From: Hydractinia symbiolongicarpus
Lineage: Eukaryota > Cnidaria > Hydrozoa > Anthoathecata > Hydractiniidae
DNA: 64,000 bases
Direction: 5' to 3'
Assembly (NCBI RefSeq): GCF_029227915.1
Contig: NC_079879.1
Location: 2,232,001 to 2,296,000, forward strand
The notes beneath the pieces were generated by a model. It was not told the origin of the DNA, made no database searches, and was given only the letters and a program-made list of their open reading frames with translations. Shown here in pieces: positions 31,991 through 45,419 of this stretch. Made by a program: the position numbers and the translations under genes. Numbering within the stretch: the first letter of the stretch is position 1; the number at the start of each line of letters is the position of its first letter.

Positions 31991-32909
31991 TAGAGACAGT
32001 TTAAAAAACTACATTTCATTGACTTTCTAACAGTATCAGTCCGCTTGAGTTACAACGATTGCGTCACATATTCGTACCAACATGTATTCAGCGATATTTT
32101 TCTGATACTACTAGGTTGCATCGCTGTTAACAGTGAAACGATTGACTGTGGGACTTAATTGAACTGATTTTGGACTTTGACCTTATAAATGTTATATATG
32201 AGACAATTGGACTCCAAGAAATAACATTCTCCTTAATTTGACATGATTGCTGGAATTCAGCGATTACACAGGGCGCTGTGATAGCGCTTCATTTAAAAAT
32301 TTAGATGAATAAGTCATTTTGTAATGTGGGACCAATCGTAGCCCATAGCGCGCACTGAAGATATAGAGACAGTTTCCAAAACTACATTTCATTGACATTC
32401 TAACAGTATCAGTCCGCCTGAGTTACAACGGTTGCGTCACATATTTGTACCAACCTGTTTTCTTAGCGATATTTTTCTGATATTACTAGGTTGCATCGCT
32501 TTTAACAGTGAAACGACTGACTGTGGCACTTAATTGAATTATTTTGGACATCGACCTTATAAATGTGATAAATGACTCCAAGAAGTAACATTCTTCTTAA
32601 TTTGACATGATTGCTTGAACTCAGCGATTACACTGGGCGCTGTGGTAGCGCTTTAATGAAAAATTTAGATAAATAAGTCATTTTGTACTGTGGGACCAGT
32701 CGTAGTCGTTAGCGCGCGCTGAAGTAATAGAGACAGTTTCAAAAACTACATTTCATTGACTTTCTAACAGTAGCAGGCCGTTTGAGTTACAACGATTGCG
32801 TCACATATTCGTATCAACATGTATTTAGCAATATTGTTCTGATATTACTAGGTTGCATCGTTTCATTACAAATGTTATCAATGAGACAATTGGATTACAA
32901 GAAATAACA

Positions 32910-35900
32910 TTCTTCTTAATTTGACATGATTGCTGGAACTCAGCGATTAAACTGGGCGCTGTTGTAGCGCTTTAATGAAAAATTTAGATCAATAAGTCAG
33001 GTTTTACTGAGGGACCAATCCTGGCCGTTAACGCCCGCTGAGAAAGCAGAGACAGCTCCCAAAACTACATTTCATCGAATTTCTAACGGTATAAGTCCGT
33101 TTCAGTTACAACGGTTGCGTCACATATTCGTACCAATATGTATTTAGCGATATTTTTCTGATATTACTAGGTTGCATCGCTTTTAACAGTGAAACGATTA
33201 ACTGTGGGACTTTATTGAACTGATTTTGGACTTTGACCCAATAATTGTGATAAATGAGCCAATTTGACTCCAAGAAATAACATTGTGATAAGTCATTGTG
33301 TAACGTGGGACCAATCCTAGCCGTTAGCGTTCGTTGAAGAAATAGAGACATTTTCAAAAATTACAATTCATTGCATTTCCAGCGTTATCAATCCGTTTGA
33401 GTTACAACGGTTGCGACAAATATTCGTACCAAGATGGATTTAACGATATTTTTCTGATATTACTAGGTTGCATCGCTTTTAACAGTGACACGATTGACTG
33501 TAGGACTTTATTGAACTGATTTTGGACTTTGACCCTATAAATGTGATAAATGAGCCAATTTAACTCCAAGAAATAACATTCTTCTTAATCTGACATGATT
33601 GCTGGAACTCAGCGATTACACAGGGCGCTCGGGTGGCGCGTTTTTTAAAAATTTAGATAAATAAGCCATTTTGTATTGTGGTCCCAATCGTAGCCGTTAG
33701 CACGCGCTGAAGAAATGGAGACAGTTTCAAAAACTACATTTCATTTACTTTGATTTACATTTACTTTGATTTTCATTTATTTTCATTTACTTTCAACAGT
33801 ATCAGTTCCCTTGAGTTGCTACGGTTGCGTCTTATACTCGTACCAACATGTATTTAGCGATATCTTTCTGATGTTACTAGGTTACATCACTTTTAACAGT
33901 GAAGCGATTGACTGTGGGACTTAATTCAATTATTTTAGACTTCGACCTTATAAATGTTATAAATAAGGCAATTGGACTTCAAGAAATAACATTCTTCTTA
34001 ATTTGACATGATTGCTGGAACTCAGCGATTACACTGGGCGCTGTGGTTGCACTTTAATGAAAAGTTTGGATAAATAAGTCATTTTGTACTGTGGGACCAA
34101 TCGTAGCCCATAGCGCGCGCTGAAGAGATAGAGACAGTTTCAAAAGCTACATTTCATGGAATTTTTAATGATAGCAGTCCGTTTGAGTTATAACGGTTGC
34201 GTCACATATTCGTACCAACATGTATTTAGCGATATTTTTCTGATATTACTAGGTTGCATCGCTTTTAACAGTGAAACGATTGACTCTGGGACTAAATTGA
34301 ATTATTTTGGACTTCGACCTTAAAAATGTCATAAATGACACAATTGGACTCCAAGAAATATCATTCTCCTTAATTTGACATGATTGCTGGAATTCAGCGA
34401 TTACACAGGGCGCTGTGATGGCGCTTCACTTAAAAATTTAGATAAATAAGTCATTTTGTAACGTGGGGACAATCCTAGCCGTTAGCGTGCGTTGAAGAAA
34501 TAGAGACATTTTCAAAAATTACAATTCATTGAATTTCCAGCGGTATCAATCCGTTTGAGTTACAACGCTTGCGTCACATATTCGTACCAACATTTGTTTT
34601 GCGATATTTTTCTGATATTACTAGGTTGCATCGCTTTTAACAGTGAAACGATTGACGGTGGGACTTAATTGAACTGATTTTGTGTTTTAACCTTATAAAT
34701 GTGATAAATGACACAATTGGACTCCAAGAAATAACATTCTTCTTAATTTGACATGATTGCTGGAACTCAGCGATTAAACTGGGCGCTGTTGTAGCGCTTT
34801 AATGAAAAATTTAGATCAGTAAGTCAGGTTTTACTGAGGGACCAATCCTGGCCGTTAACGCCCGCTGAGAAAGCAGAGACAGCTCCCAAAACTACATTTC
34901 ATCGAATTTCTAACGGTATAAGTCCGTTTCAGTTACAACGGTTGCGTCACATATTCGTACCAATATGTATTTAGCGATATTTTTCTGATATTACTAGGTT
35001 GCATCGCTTTTAACAGTGAAACGATTAACTGTGGGACTTTATTGAACTGATTTTGGACTTTGACCCAATAATTGTGATAAATGAGCCAATTTGACTCCAA
35101 GAAATAACATTGTGATAAGTCATTGTGTAACGTGGGACCAATCCTAGCCGTTAGCGTTCGTTGAAGAAATAGAGACATTTTCAAAAATTACAATTCATTG
35201 CATTTCCAGCGTTATCAATCCGTTTGAGTTACAACGGTTGCGACAAATATTCGTACCAAGATGGATTTAACGATATTTTTCTGATATTACTAGGTTGCAT
35301 CGCTTTTAACAGTGAAACGATTGACTGTAGGACTTTATTGAACTGATTTTGGACTTTGACCCTATAAATGTGATAAATGAGCCAATTTAACTCCAAGAAA
35401 TAACATTCTTCTTAATCTGACATGATTGCTGGAACTCAGCGATTACACAGGGCGCTCGGGTGGCGCGTTTTTTAAAAATTTAGATAAATAAGCCATTTTG
35501 TATTGTGGTCCCAATCGTAGCCGTTAGCACGCGCTGAAGAAATGGAGACAGTTTCAAAAACTACATTTCATTTACTTTGATTTACATTTACTTTGATTTT
35601 CATTTACTTTCATTTACTTTCAACAGTATCAGTTCCCTTGAGTTGCTACGGTTGCGTCTTATACTCGTACCAACATGTATTTAGCGATATCTTTCTGATG
35701 TTACTAGGTTACATCACTTTTAACAGTGAAGCGATTGACTGTGGGACTTAATTCAATTATTTTAGACTTCGACCTTATAAATGTTATAAATAAGGCAATT
35801 GGACTTCAAGAAATAACATTCTTCTTAATTTGACATGATTGCTGGAACTCAGCGATTACACTGGGCGCTGTGGTTGCACTTTAATGAAAAGTTTGGATAA

Positions 35901-36560
35901 ATAAGTCATTTTGTACTGTGGGACCAATCGTAGCCCATAGCGCGCGCTGAAGAGATAGAGACAGTTTCAAAAGCTACATTTCATGGAATTTTTAATGATA
36001 GCAGTCCGTTTGAGTTATAACGGTTGCGTCACATATTCGTACCAACATGTATTTAGCGATATTTTTCTGATATTACTAGGTTGCATCGCTTTTAACAGTG
36101 AAACGATTGACTCTGGGACTAAATTGAATTATTTTGGACTTCGACCTTAAAAATGTGATAAATGACACAATTGGACTCCAAGAAATATCATTCTCCTTAA
36201 TTTGACATGATTGCTGGAATTCAGCGATTACACAGGGCGCTGTGATGGCGCTTCACTTAAAAATTTAGATAAATAAGTCATTTTGTAACGTGGGGACAAT
36301 CCTAGCCGTTAGCGTGCGTTGAAGAAATAGAGACATTTTCAAAAATTACAATTCATTGAATTTCCAGCGGTATCAATCTGTTTGAGTTACAACGCTTGCG
36401 TCACATATTCGTACCAACATTTGTTTTGCGATATTTTTCTGATATTACTAGGTTGCATCGCTTTTAACAGTGAAACGATTGACGGTGGGACTTAATTGAA
36501 CTGATTTTGTGTTTTAACCTTATAAATGTGATAAATGACACAATTGGACTCCAAGAAATA
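32910..36560. repeat. higher-order repeat: 1827-bp five-monomer unit, two copies
   Basis: Markers at 32986/34813, 33106/34933 and 33531/35358 are all 1827 bp apart. Both copies carry a monomer shortened by about 75 bp (near 33283 and 35110) and a TTTACTTTGATTTACATTTAC-like expansion (33745-33800, 35572-35627). A third relative near 39.9-41.7 kb has the shortened monomer but not the expansion. Confidence 0.9.
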
Positions 36561-39500
36561 ACATTCTCCTTAATTTGACATGAACGCTGGAATTCAGCGA
36601 TTACACAGGGCGCTGTGATAGCGCTTCGTTTAAAAATTTAGATGAATAAGTCATTTTGTACCGTGGGACTAATCGTAGTCGTTAGCGCGCGCTGAAGAAA
36701 TAGAGACAGTTTAAAAAACTACATTTCATTGATTTTCTAACAGTATCAGTCCGCTTGAGTTACAACGATTGCGTCACATATTCGTACCAACATGTATTTA
36801 GCAATGTTGTTCTGATATTACTAGGTTGCATCGCTTTTAACAGTGAAACGATTGACTGTGGGACTTAATTGAATTACTTTGGACTTCGACCTTATAAATG
36901 TGATAAATAAGCCAATTTGACTCCAAGAAATAACATTCTTCTTAATCTCACATGATTGCTGGAACTCAGCGATTACACAGGGTTATTTAAAAATTTAGAT
37001 AAATAAGTCATTTTGTACTGTGGGACCAATCGTAGCCCTTAGCACACGCTGAAGAAATAGAGACAGTTTCAAAAACTACATTTCATTGACTTTCTAACAG
37101 TATCAGTCCGCTTGAGTTACAACGATTGCGTCACATATTCGTACCAACATGTATTTAGCGATATTTTTCTGATATTTCTAGGTTGCGTCGCTTTTAACAG
37201 TGAAACGATTGACTGTGGGACTTAATTGAATTACTTTAGACTTTGACCTTATAAATTCGATAAATGACACAATTGGACTCCAAGAAATAACATTCTCCTT
37301 AATTTGACATGATTGCTGGAATTCAGCTATTACACAGGGCGCTGTGATAGCGCTTCATTTAAAAATTTAGATAAATTAATCATTTTGTAATGTGGGACCA
37401 ATCGTAGCCCATACCGCGCGCTGAAGATATAGAGACAGTTTCCAAAACTACACTTCATTGACTTTCTAACAGTATCAGTCCGCTTGAGTTACAACGGTTG
37501 CGTCACATATTCATACCAACATGTATTTAGCGATATTTTTCTGATATTTCTAGGTTGCATCGCTTTTAACAGTGAAACGATTGACGGTGGGACTTAATTG
37601 AACTGATTTTGTGTTTTAACCTTATAAATGTGATAAATGACACAATTGGACTCCAAGAAATAACATTCTCCTTAATTTGACATGAACGCTGGAATTCAGC
37701 GATTACACAGGGCGCTGTGATAGCGCTTCGTTTAAAAATTTAGATGAATAAGTCATTTTGTACCGTGGGACTAATCGTAGTCGTTAGCGCGCGCTGAAGA
37801 AATAGAGACAGTTTAAAAAACTACATTTCATTGATTTTCTAACAGTATCAGTCCGCTTGAGTTACAACGATTGCGTCACATATTCGTACCAACATGTATT
37901 TAGCAATGTTGTTCTGATATTACTAGGTTGCATCGCTTTTAACAGTGAAACGATTGACTGTGGGACTTAATTGAATTACTTTGGACTTCGACCTTATAAA
38001 TGTGATAAATAAGCCAATTTGACTCCAAGAAATAACATTCTTCTTAATCTCACATGATTGCTGGAACTCAGCGATTACACAGGGTTATTTAAAAATTTAG
38101 ATAAATAAGTCATTTTGTACTGTGGGACCAATCGTAGCCCTTAGCACACGCTGAAGAAATAGAGACAGTTTCAAAAACTACATTTCATTGACTTTCTAAC
38201 AGTATTAGTCCGCTTGAGTTACAACGGTTGCGTCACATATTTGTACCAACATGTATTAAACGATATTTTACTGATATTACTAGGTTGCATCGCTTTTAAT
38301 AGTGAAACGATTGACGGTGGGACTTATTTGAACTGATTTTGGACTTTGACCTTATAAATGTGATAAATGACACAACTGTATTTCAAGAAATAACATTCTT
38401 CTTAATTTGACATGATTGCTGGAACTCAGCGATTACACTGGGCGCTATGGTACCGCTTTAATGAAAAATTTAGATAAATAAGTCATTTTGTACTGTGGGA
38501 CCAATCGTAGCCCATAGCGCGCGCTGAAGATATGGAGACAGTTTCCAAAACTACATTTCAGTGACTTTCTAGCAGTATCAGTCCGCCTGAATTACAACGG
38601 TTGCGTCACATATTCGTACCAACATGTATTTAGCGATATTTTTCTGATAATACTAGGTTGCATCGCTTTTAACAGTGAAACGATTGACTGTGGGACTTAA
38701 TTGAATTATTTTGAACTTCGACCTTAAAAATGTGATAAATGACACAATTGGACTCAAAGAAATAACATTCTCCTTAATTTGACATGATTGCTGGATTTCA
38801 GCGACTACACAGGGCGCTGTGATGGCGCTTCACTTAAAAATTTAGATAAATAAGTCATTGTGTAACGTGGGACCAATCCTAGCCGTTAGCTTTCGTTGAA
38901 AAAATAGAGACATTTTCAAAAATTACAATTCATTGAATTTCCAGCGGTATCAATCCGTTTGAGTTACAACGCTTGCGTCACATATTCGTACCAACATTTG
39001 TTTTGCGATATTTTTCTGATATTACTAGGTTGCATCGCTTTTAACAGTGAAACGATTGACGGTGGGACTTAATTGAACTGATTTTGTGTTTTAACTTTAT
39101 AAATGTGATAAATGACACAATTGGACTCCAAGAAATAACATTCTCCTTAATTTGACATGAACGCTGGAATTCAGCGATTACACAGGGCGCTGTGATAGCG
39201 CTTCGTTTAAAAATTTAGATGAATAAGTCATTTTGTACCGTGGGACTAATCGTAGTCGTTAGCGCGCGCTGAAGAAATAGAGACAGTTTAAAAAACTACA
39301 TTTCATTGATTTTCTAACAGTATCAGTCCGCTTGAGTTACAACGATTGCGTCACATATTCGTACCAACATGTATTTAGCAATGTTGTTCTGATATTACTA
39401 GGTTGCATCGCTTTTAAGAGTGAAACGATTGACTGTGGGACTTAATTGAATTACTTTGGACTTCGACCTTATAAATGTGATAAATAAGCCAATTTGACTC

Positions 39501-42500
39501 CAAGAAATAACATTCTTCTTAATCTCACATGATTGCTGGAACTCAGCGATTACACAGGGTTATTTAAAAATTTAGATAAATAAGTCATTTTGTAATGTGG
39601 GACCAGTCGTAGTCGTTAGCGCGCGCTGAAGTAATAGAGACAGTTTCAAAAACTACATTTCATTGACTTTCTAACAGTAGCAGGCCGTTTGAGTTACAAC
39701 GATTGCGTCACATATTCGTACCAACATGTATTTAGCAATATTGTTCTGATATTACTAGGTTGCATCGTTTCATTACCAATGTTATCAATGAGACAATTGG
39801 ATTACAAGAAATAACATTCTTCTTAATTTGACATGATTGCTGGAACTCAGCGATTAAACTGGGCGCTGTTGTAGCGCTTTAATGAAAAATTTAGATCAAT
39901 AAGTCAGGTTTTACTGTGGGACCAATCCTGGCCGTTAACGCCCGCTGAGAAAGCAGAGACAGCTCCCAAAACTACATTTCATCGAATTTCTAATGGTATA
40001 AGTCCGTTTCAGTTACAACGGTTGCGTCACATATTCGTACCAATATGTATTTAGCGATATTTTTCTGATATTACTAGGTTGCATCGCTTTTAACAGTGAA
40101 ACGATTAACTGTGGGACTTTATTGAACTGATTTTGGACTTTGACCATATAATTGTGATAAATGAGCCAATTTGACTCCAAGAAATAACATTGTGATGAGT
40201 CATTGTGTAACGTGGGACCAATCCTAGCCGTTAGCGTTCGTTGAAGAAATAGAGACATTTTCAAAAATTACAATTCATTGCATTTCCAGCGGTATCAATC
40301 CGTTTGAGTTACAACGGTTGCGTCAAATATTCGTACCAAGATGGATTTAACGATATTTTTCTGATATTACTAGGTTGCATCGCTTTTAACAGTGAAACGA
40401 TTGACTGTAGGACTTTATTGAACTGATTTTGGACTTTGACCCTATAAATGTGATAAATGAGACAATTTAACTCCAAGAAATAACATTCTTCTTAATCTGA
40501 CATGATTGCTGGAACTCAGCGATTACACAGGGCGCTCGGGTGGCGCGTTTTTTAAAAATTTAGATAAATAAGCCATTTTGTATTGTGGTCCCAATCGTAG
40601 CCGTTAGCACGCGCTGAAGAAATGGAGACAGTTTCAAAAACTACATTTCATTTACTTTCTAACAGTATCAGTTCCCTTGAGTTGCTACGGTTGCGTCTTA
40701 TACTCGTACCAACATGTATTTAGCGATATCTTTCTGATGTTACTAGGTTACATCACTTTTAACAGTGAAGCGATTGACTGTGGGACTTAATTCAATTATT
40801 TTAGACTTCGACCTTATAAATGTTATAAATAAGGCAATTGGACTTCAAGAAATAACATTCTTCTTAATTTGACATGATTGCTGGAACTCAGCGATTACAC
40901 TGGGCGCTGTGGTTGCACTTTAATGAAAAGTTTGGATAAATAAGTCATTTTGTACTGTGGGACCAATCGTAGCCCATAGCGCGCGCTGAAGAGATAGAGA
41001 CAGTTTCAAAAGCTACATTTCATGGAATTTTTAATGATAGCAGTCCGTTTGAGTTATAAGGGTTGCGTCACATATTCGTACCAACATGTATTTAGCGATA
41101 TTTTTCTGATATTACTAGGTTGCATCGCTTTTAACAGTGAAACGATTGACTCTGGGACTAAATTGAATTATTTTGGACTTCGACCTTAAAAATGTGATAA
41201 ATGACACAATTGGACTCCAAGAAATATCATTCTCCTTAATTTGACATGATTGCTGGAATTCAGCGATTACACAGGGCGCTGTGATGGCGATTCACTTAAA
41301 AATTTAGATAAATAAGTCATTTTGTAACGTGGGGACAATCCTAGCCGTTAGCGTGCGTTGAAGAAATAGAGACATTTTCAAAAATTACAATTCATTGAAT
41401 TTCCAGCGGTATCAATCCGTTTGAGTTACAACGCTTGCGTCACATATTCGTACCAACATTTGTTTTGCGATATTTTTCTGATATTACTAGGTTGCATCGC
41501 TTTTAACAGTGAAACGATTGACGGTGGGACTTAATTGAACTGATTTTGTGTTTTAACCTTATAAATGTGATAAATGACACAATTGGACTCCAAGAAATAA
41601 CATTCTCCTTAATTTGACATGAACGCTGGAATTCAGCGATTACACAGGGCGCTGTGATAGCGCTTCGTTTAAAAATTTAGATGAATAAGTCATTTTGTAC
41701 CGTGGGACTAATCGTAGTCGTTAGCGCGCGCTGAAGAAATAGAGGCAGTTTGAAAAACTACTTTTCATTGATTTTCTAACAGTATCAGTCCGCTTGAGTT
41801 ACAACGATTGCGTCACATATTCGTACCAACATGTATTTAGCAATGTTGTTCTGATATTACTAGGTTGCATCGCTTTTAACAGTGAAACGATTGACTGTGG
41901 GACTTAATTGAATTACTTTGGACTTCGACCTTATAAATGTGATAAATAAGCCAATTTGACTCCAAGAAATAACATTCTTCTTAATCTCACATGATTGCTG
42001 GAACTCAGCGATTACACAGGGTTATTTAAAAATTTAGATAAATAAGTCATTTTGTACTGTGGGACCAATCGTAGCCCTTAGCACACGCTGAAGAAATAGA
42101 GACAGTTTCAAAAACTACATTTCATTGACTTTATAACAGTATCAGTCCGCTTGAGTTACAACGATTGCGTCACATATTCGTACCAACATGTATTTAGCGA
42201 TATTTTTCTGATATTTCTAGGTTGCATCGCTTTTAACAGTGAAACGATTCACTGTGGGACTTAATTGAATTACTTTAGACTTTGACCTTATAAATTCGTT
42301 AAATGACACAATTGGACTCCAAGAAATAACATTCTCCTTAATTTGACATGATTGCTGGAATTCAGCTATTACACAGGGCGCTGTGATAGCGCTTCATTTA
42401 AAAATTTAGATAAATTAATCATTTTGTAATGTGGGACCAATTGTAGCCCATAGCGCGCGCTGAAGATATAGAGACAGTTTCCAAAACTACACTTCATTGA

Positions 42501-45419
42501 CTTTCTAACAGTATCAGTCCGCTTGAGTTACAACGGTTGCGTCACATATTCATACCAACATGTATTTAGCGATATTTTTCTGATATTTCTAGGTTGCATC
42601 GCTTTTAACAGTGAAACGATTGACTGTGGGACTTAATTGAACTGATTTTGGATTTTGATCTTATAAATGTGATAAATGACACAATTCGACTCCAAGAAAT
42701 AACATTCTCCTTAACTTGACATGATTGCTGGAATTCAGCGATTACACAGGGCGCTGTGATAGCGCTTCATTTAAAAATTTGGATAAATAAGTCATTTTGT
42801 ACCGTGGGACCAATCGTAGTCGTTAGCGCCCGCTGAAGAAATAAAGACAGTTTAAAAAACTACATTTCATTGACTTTCTAACAGTATCAGTCCGCTTGAG
42901 TTACAACGATTGCGTCACATATTCGTACCAACATGTATTCAGCGATATTTTTCTGATACTACTAGGTTGCATCGCTGTTAACAGTGAAACGATTGACTGT
43001 GGGACTTAATTGAACTGATTTTGGACTTTGACCTTATAAATGTTATATATGAGACAATTGGACTCCAAGAAATAACATTCTCCTTAATTTGACATGATTG
43101 CTGGAATTCAGCGATTACACAGGGCGCTGTGATAGCGCTTCATTTAAAAATTTAGATGAATAAGTCATTTTGTAATGTGGGACCAATCGTAGCCCATAGC
43201 GCGCACTGAAGATATAGAGACAGTTTCCAAAACTACATTTCATTGACATTCTAACAGTATCAGTCCGCCTGAGTTACAACGGTTGCGTCACATATTCGTA
43301 CCAACCTGTTTTCTTAGCGATATTTTTCTGATATTACTAGGTTGCATCGCTTTTAACAGTGAAACGACTGACTGTGGCACTTAATTGAATTATTTTGGAC
43401 TTTGACCTTATAAATGTGATAAATGACTCCAAGAAGTAACATTCTTCTTAATTTGACATGATTGCTTGAACTCAGCGATTACACTGGGCGCTGTGGTAGC
43501 GCTTTAATGAAAAATTTAGATAAATAAGTCATTTTGTACTGTGGGACCAGTCGTAGCCCATAGCGCGCGCTGAAGATATAGAGACAGTTTCCAAAACTAC
43601 ATTTCAGTGACTTTCTAGCAGTATCAGTCCGCCTGATTTACAACGGTTGCGTCACATATTCGTACCAACATGTATTTAGCGATATTTTTCTGATAATACT
43701 AGGTTGCATCGCTTTTAACAGTGAAACGATTGACTGTGGGACTTAATTAAATTATTTTGGACTTCGACCTTAAAAATGTGATAAATGACACAATTGGACT
43801 CCAAGAAATAACATTCTCCTTAATTTGACATGATTGCTGGAATTCAGCGATTACACAGGGCGCTGTGATGCCGCTTCACTTAAAAATTTAGATAAATAAG
43901 TCATTGTGTAACGTGGGACCAATCCTAGCCGTTAGCGTTCGTTGAAGAAGTAGAGACATTTTCAAAAATTACAATTCATTGAATTTCCAGCGGTGTCAAT
44001 CCGTTTGAGTTACAACGCTTGCGTCACAAATTCGTACCAACATTTGTTTTGCGATATTTTTCTGATATTACTAGGTTGCATCGCTTTTAACAGTGAAACG
44101 ATTGACGGTGGGACTTAATTGAACTGATTTTGTGTTTTAACCTTATAAATGTGATAAATGACACAATTGGACTCCAAGAAATAACATTCTCCTTAATTTG
44201 ACATGAACGCTGGAATTCAGCGATTACACAGGGCGCTGTGATAGCGCTTCGTTTAAAAATTTAGATGAATAAATCATTTTGTACCGTGGGATTAATCGCA
44301 GTCGTTAGCGCGCGCTGAAGAAATAGAGACAGTTTAAAAAACTACATTTCATTGACTTTCTAACAGTATCAGTCCGCTTGAGTTACAACGATTGCGTCAC
44401 ATATTCGTACCAACATGTATTTAGCAATGTTGTTCTGATATTACAAGGTTGCATCGCTTTTAACAGTGAAACGATTGACTGTGGGACTTAATTGAACTGA
44501 TTTTGGACTTTGACCTTATAAATTTTATCAATGAGACAATTGGATTACAAGAAATAACATTCTTCTTATTTTGACATGATTGCTGGAACTCAGTGATTAC
44601 ACAGGGCGCTGTGATAGCGCTTTAATGAAAAATTTAGATAAATAAGTCATTTTGTACTGTGGGACCATTCGTGGTCGTTAGCGCGCGCTCAAGAAATAGA
44701 GACAGTTAAAAAACTACATTTCATTGACTTTCTAACGGTATCAGTCCGCCTGAGTTACAACGGTTGCGTCACATATTCGTACCAACATGTATTTAGCGAT
44801 ATTTTTCTGATATTACTAGGTTGCATCGCTTTAAACAGTAAAACGATTGACTGTGGGACTTAATTGAACTGATTTTAGACTTTGATCTTATAAATGTGAT
44901 AAATGACACAATTTGACTCCAAGAAATAACATTCTTCTTAATTTGACATGATTGCTGGAACTCAGCGATTACACTGGGCGCTGTGGTAGCGCTTTAATGA
45001 AAAATTTAGATAAATTAGTCATTTTGTACTGTGGGACCAATCGTGGCCCATAGCGCGCTGAAGAGATAGTGACAGTTTCAAAAACTACATTTTATTGACT
45101 TTCTAACAGTAGCAGGCCGTTTCAGTTACAACGATTGCGTCACATATTCCTACCAACATGTATTTAGCGATATTTTTCTGATATTTCTAGGTTGCATCGC
45201 TTTAAACAGTGAAACGATTGACTGTGGGACTTAATTGAACTGATTTTGGACTTTGGTCTTATAAATGTGATAAATGACACAATTTGATTCCAAGAAATGA
45301 CACTCTTCTTAATTTGACATGATTGCTGGAACTCAACGATTACACTGGGCGCTGTGGTAGAGCTTTAATGAAAAATTTAGATAAATTAGTCATTTTGTAC
45401 TGTGGGACCAATCGTAGTC

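Noticed and set aside
33730-33800. Independent microsatellite locus
   Set aside because: The TTTACTTTGATTT expansion is derived from the local CATTTCATTGACTTTC segment of the monomer and is copied with the block.
33106-40264. Three antisense 83-residue open frames (33106, 34933, 40013)
   Set aside because: They arise from the shared ~75-bp deletion in one monomer type and are copied with the 1827-bp and long-range block duplications; not genes.
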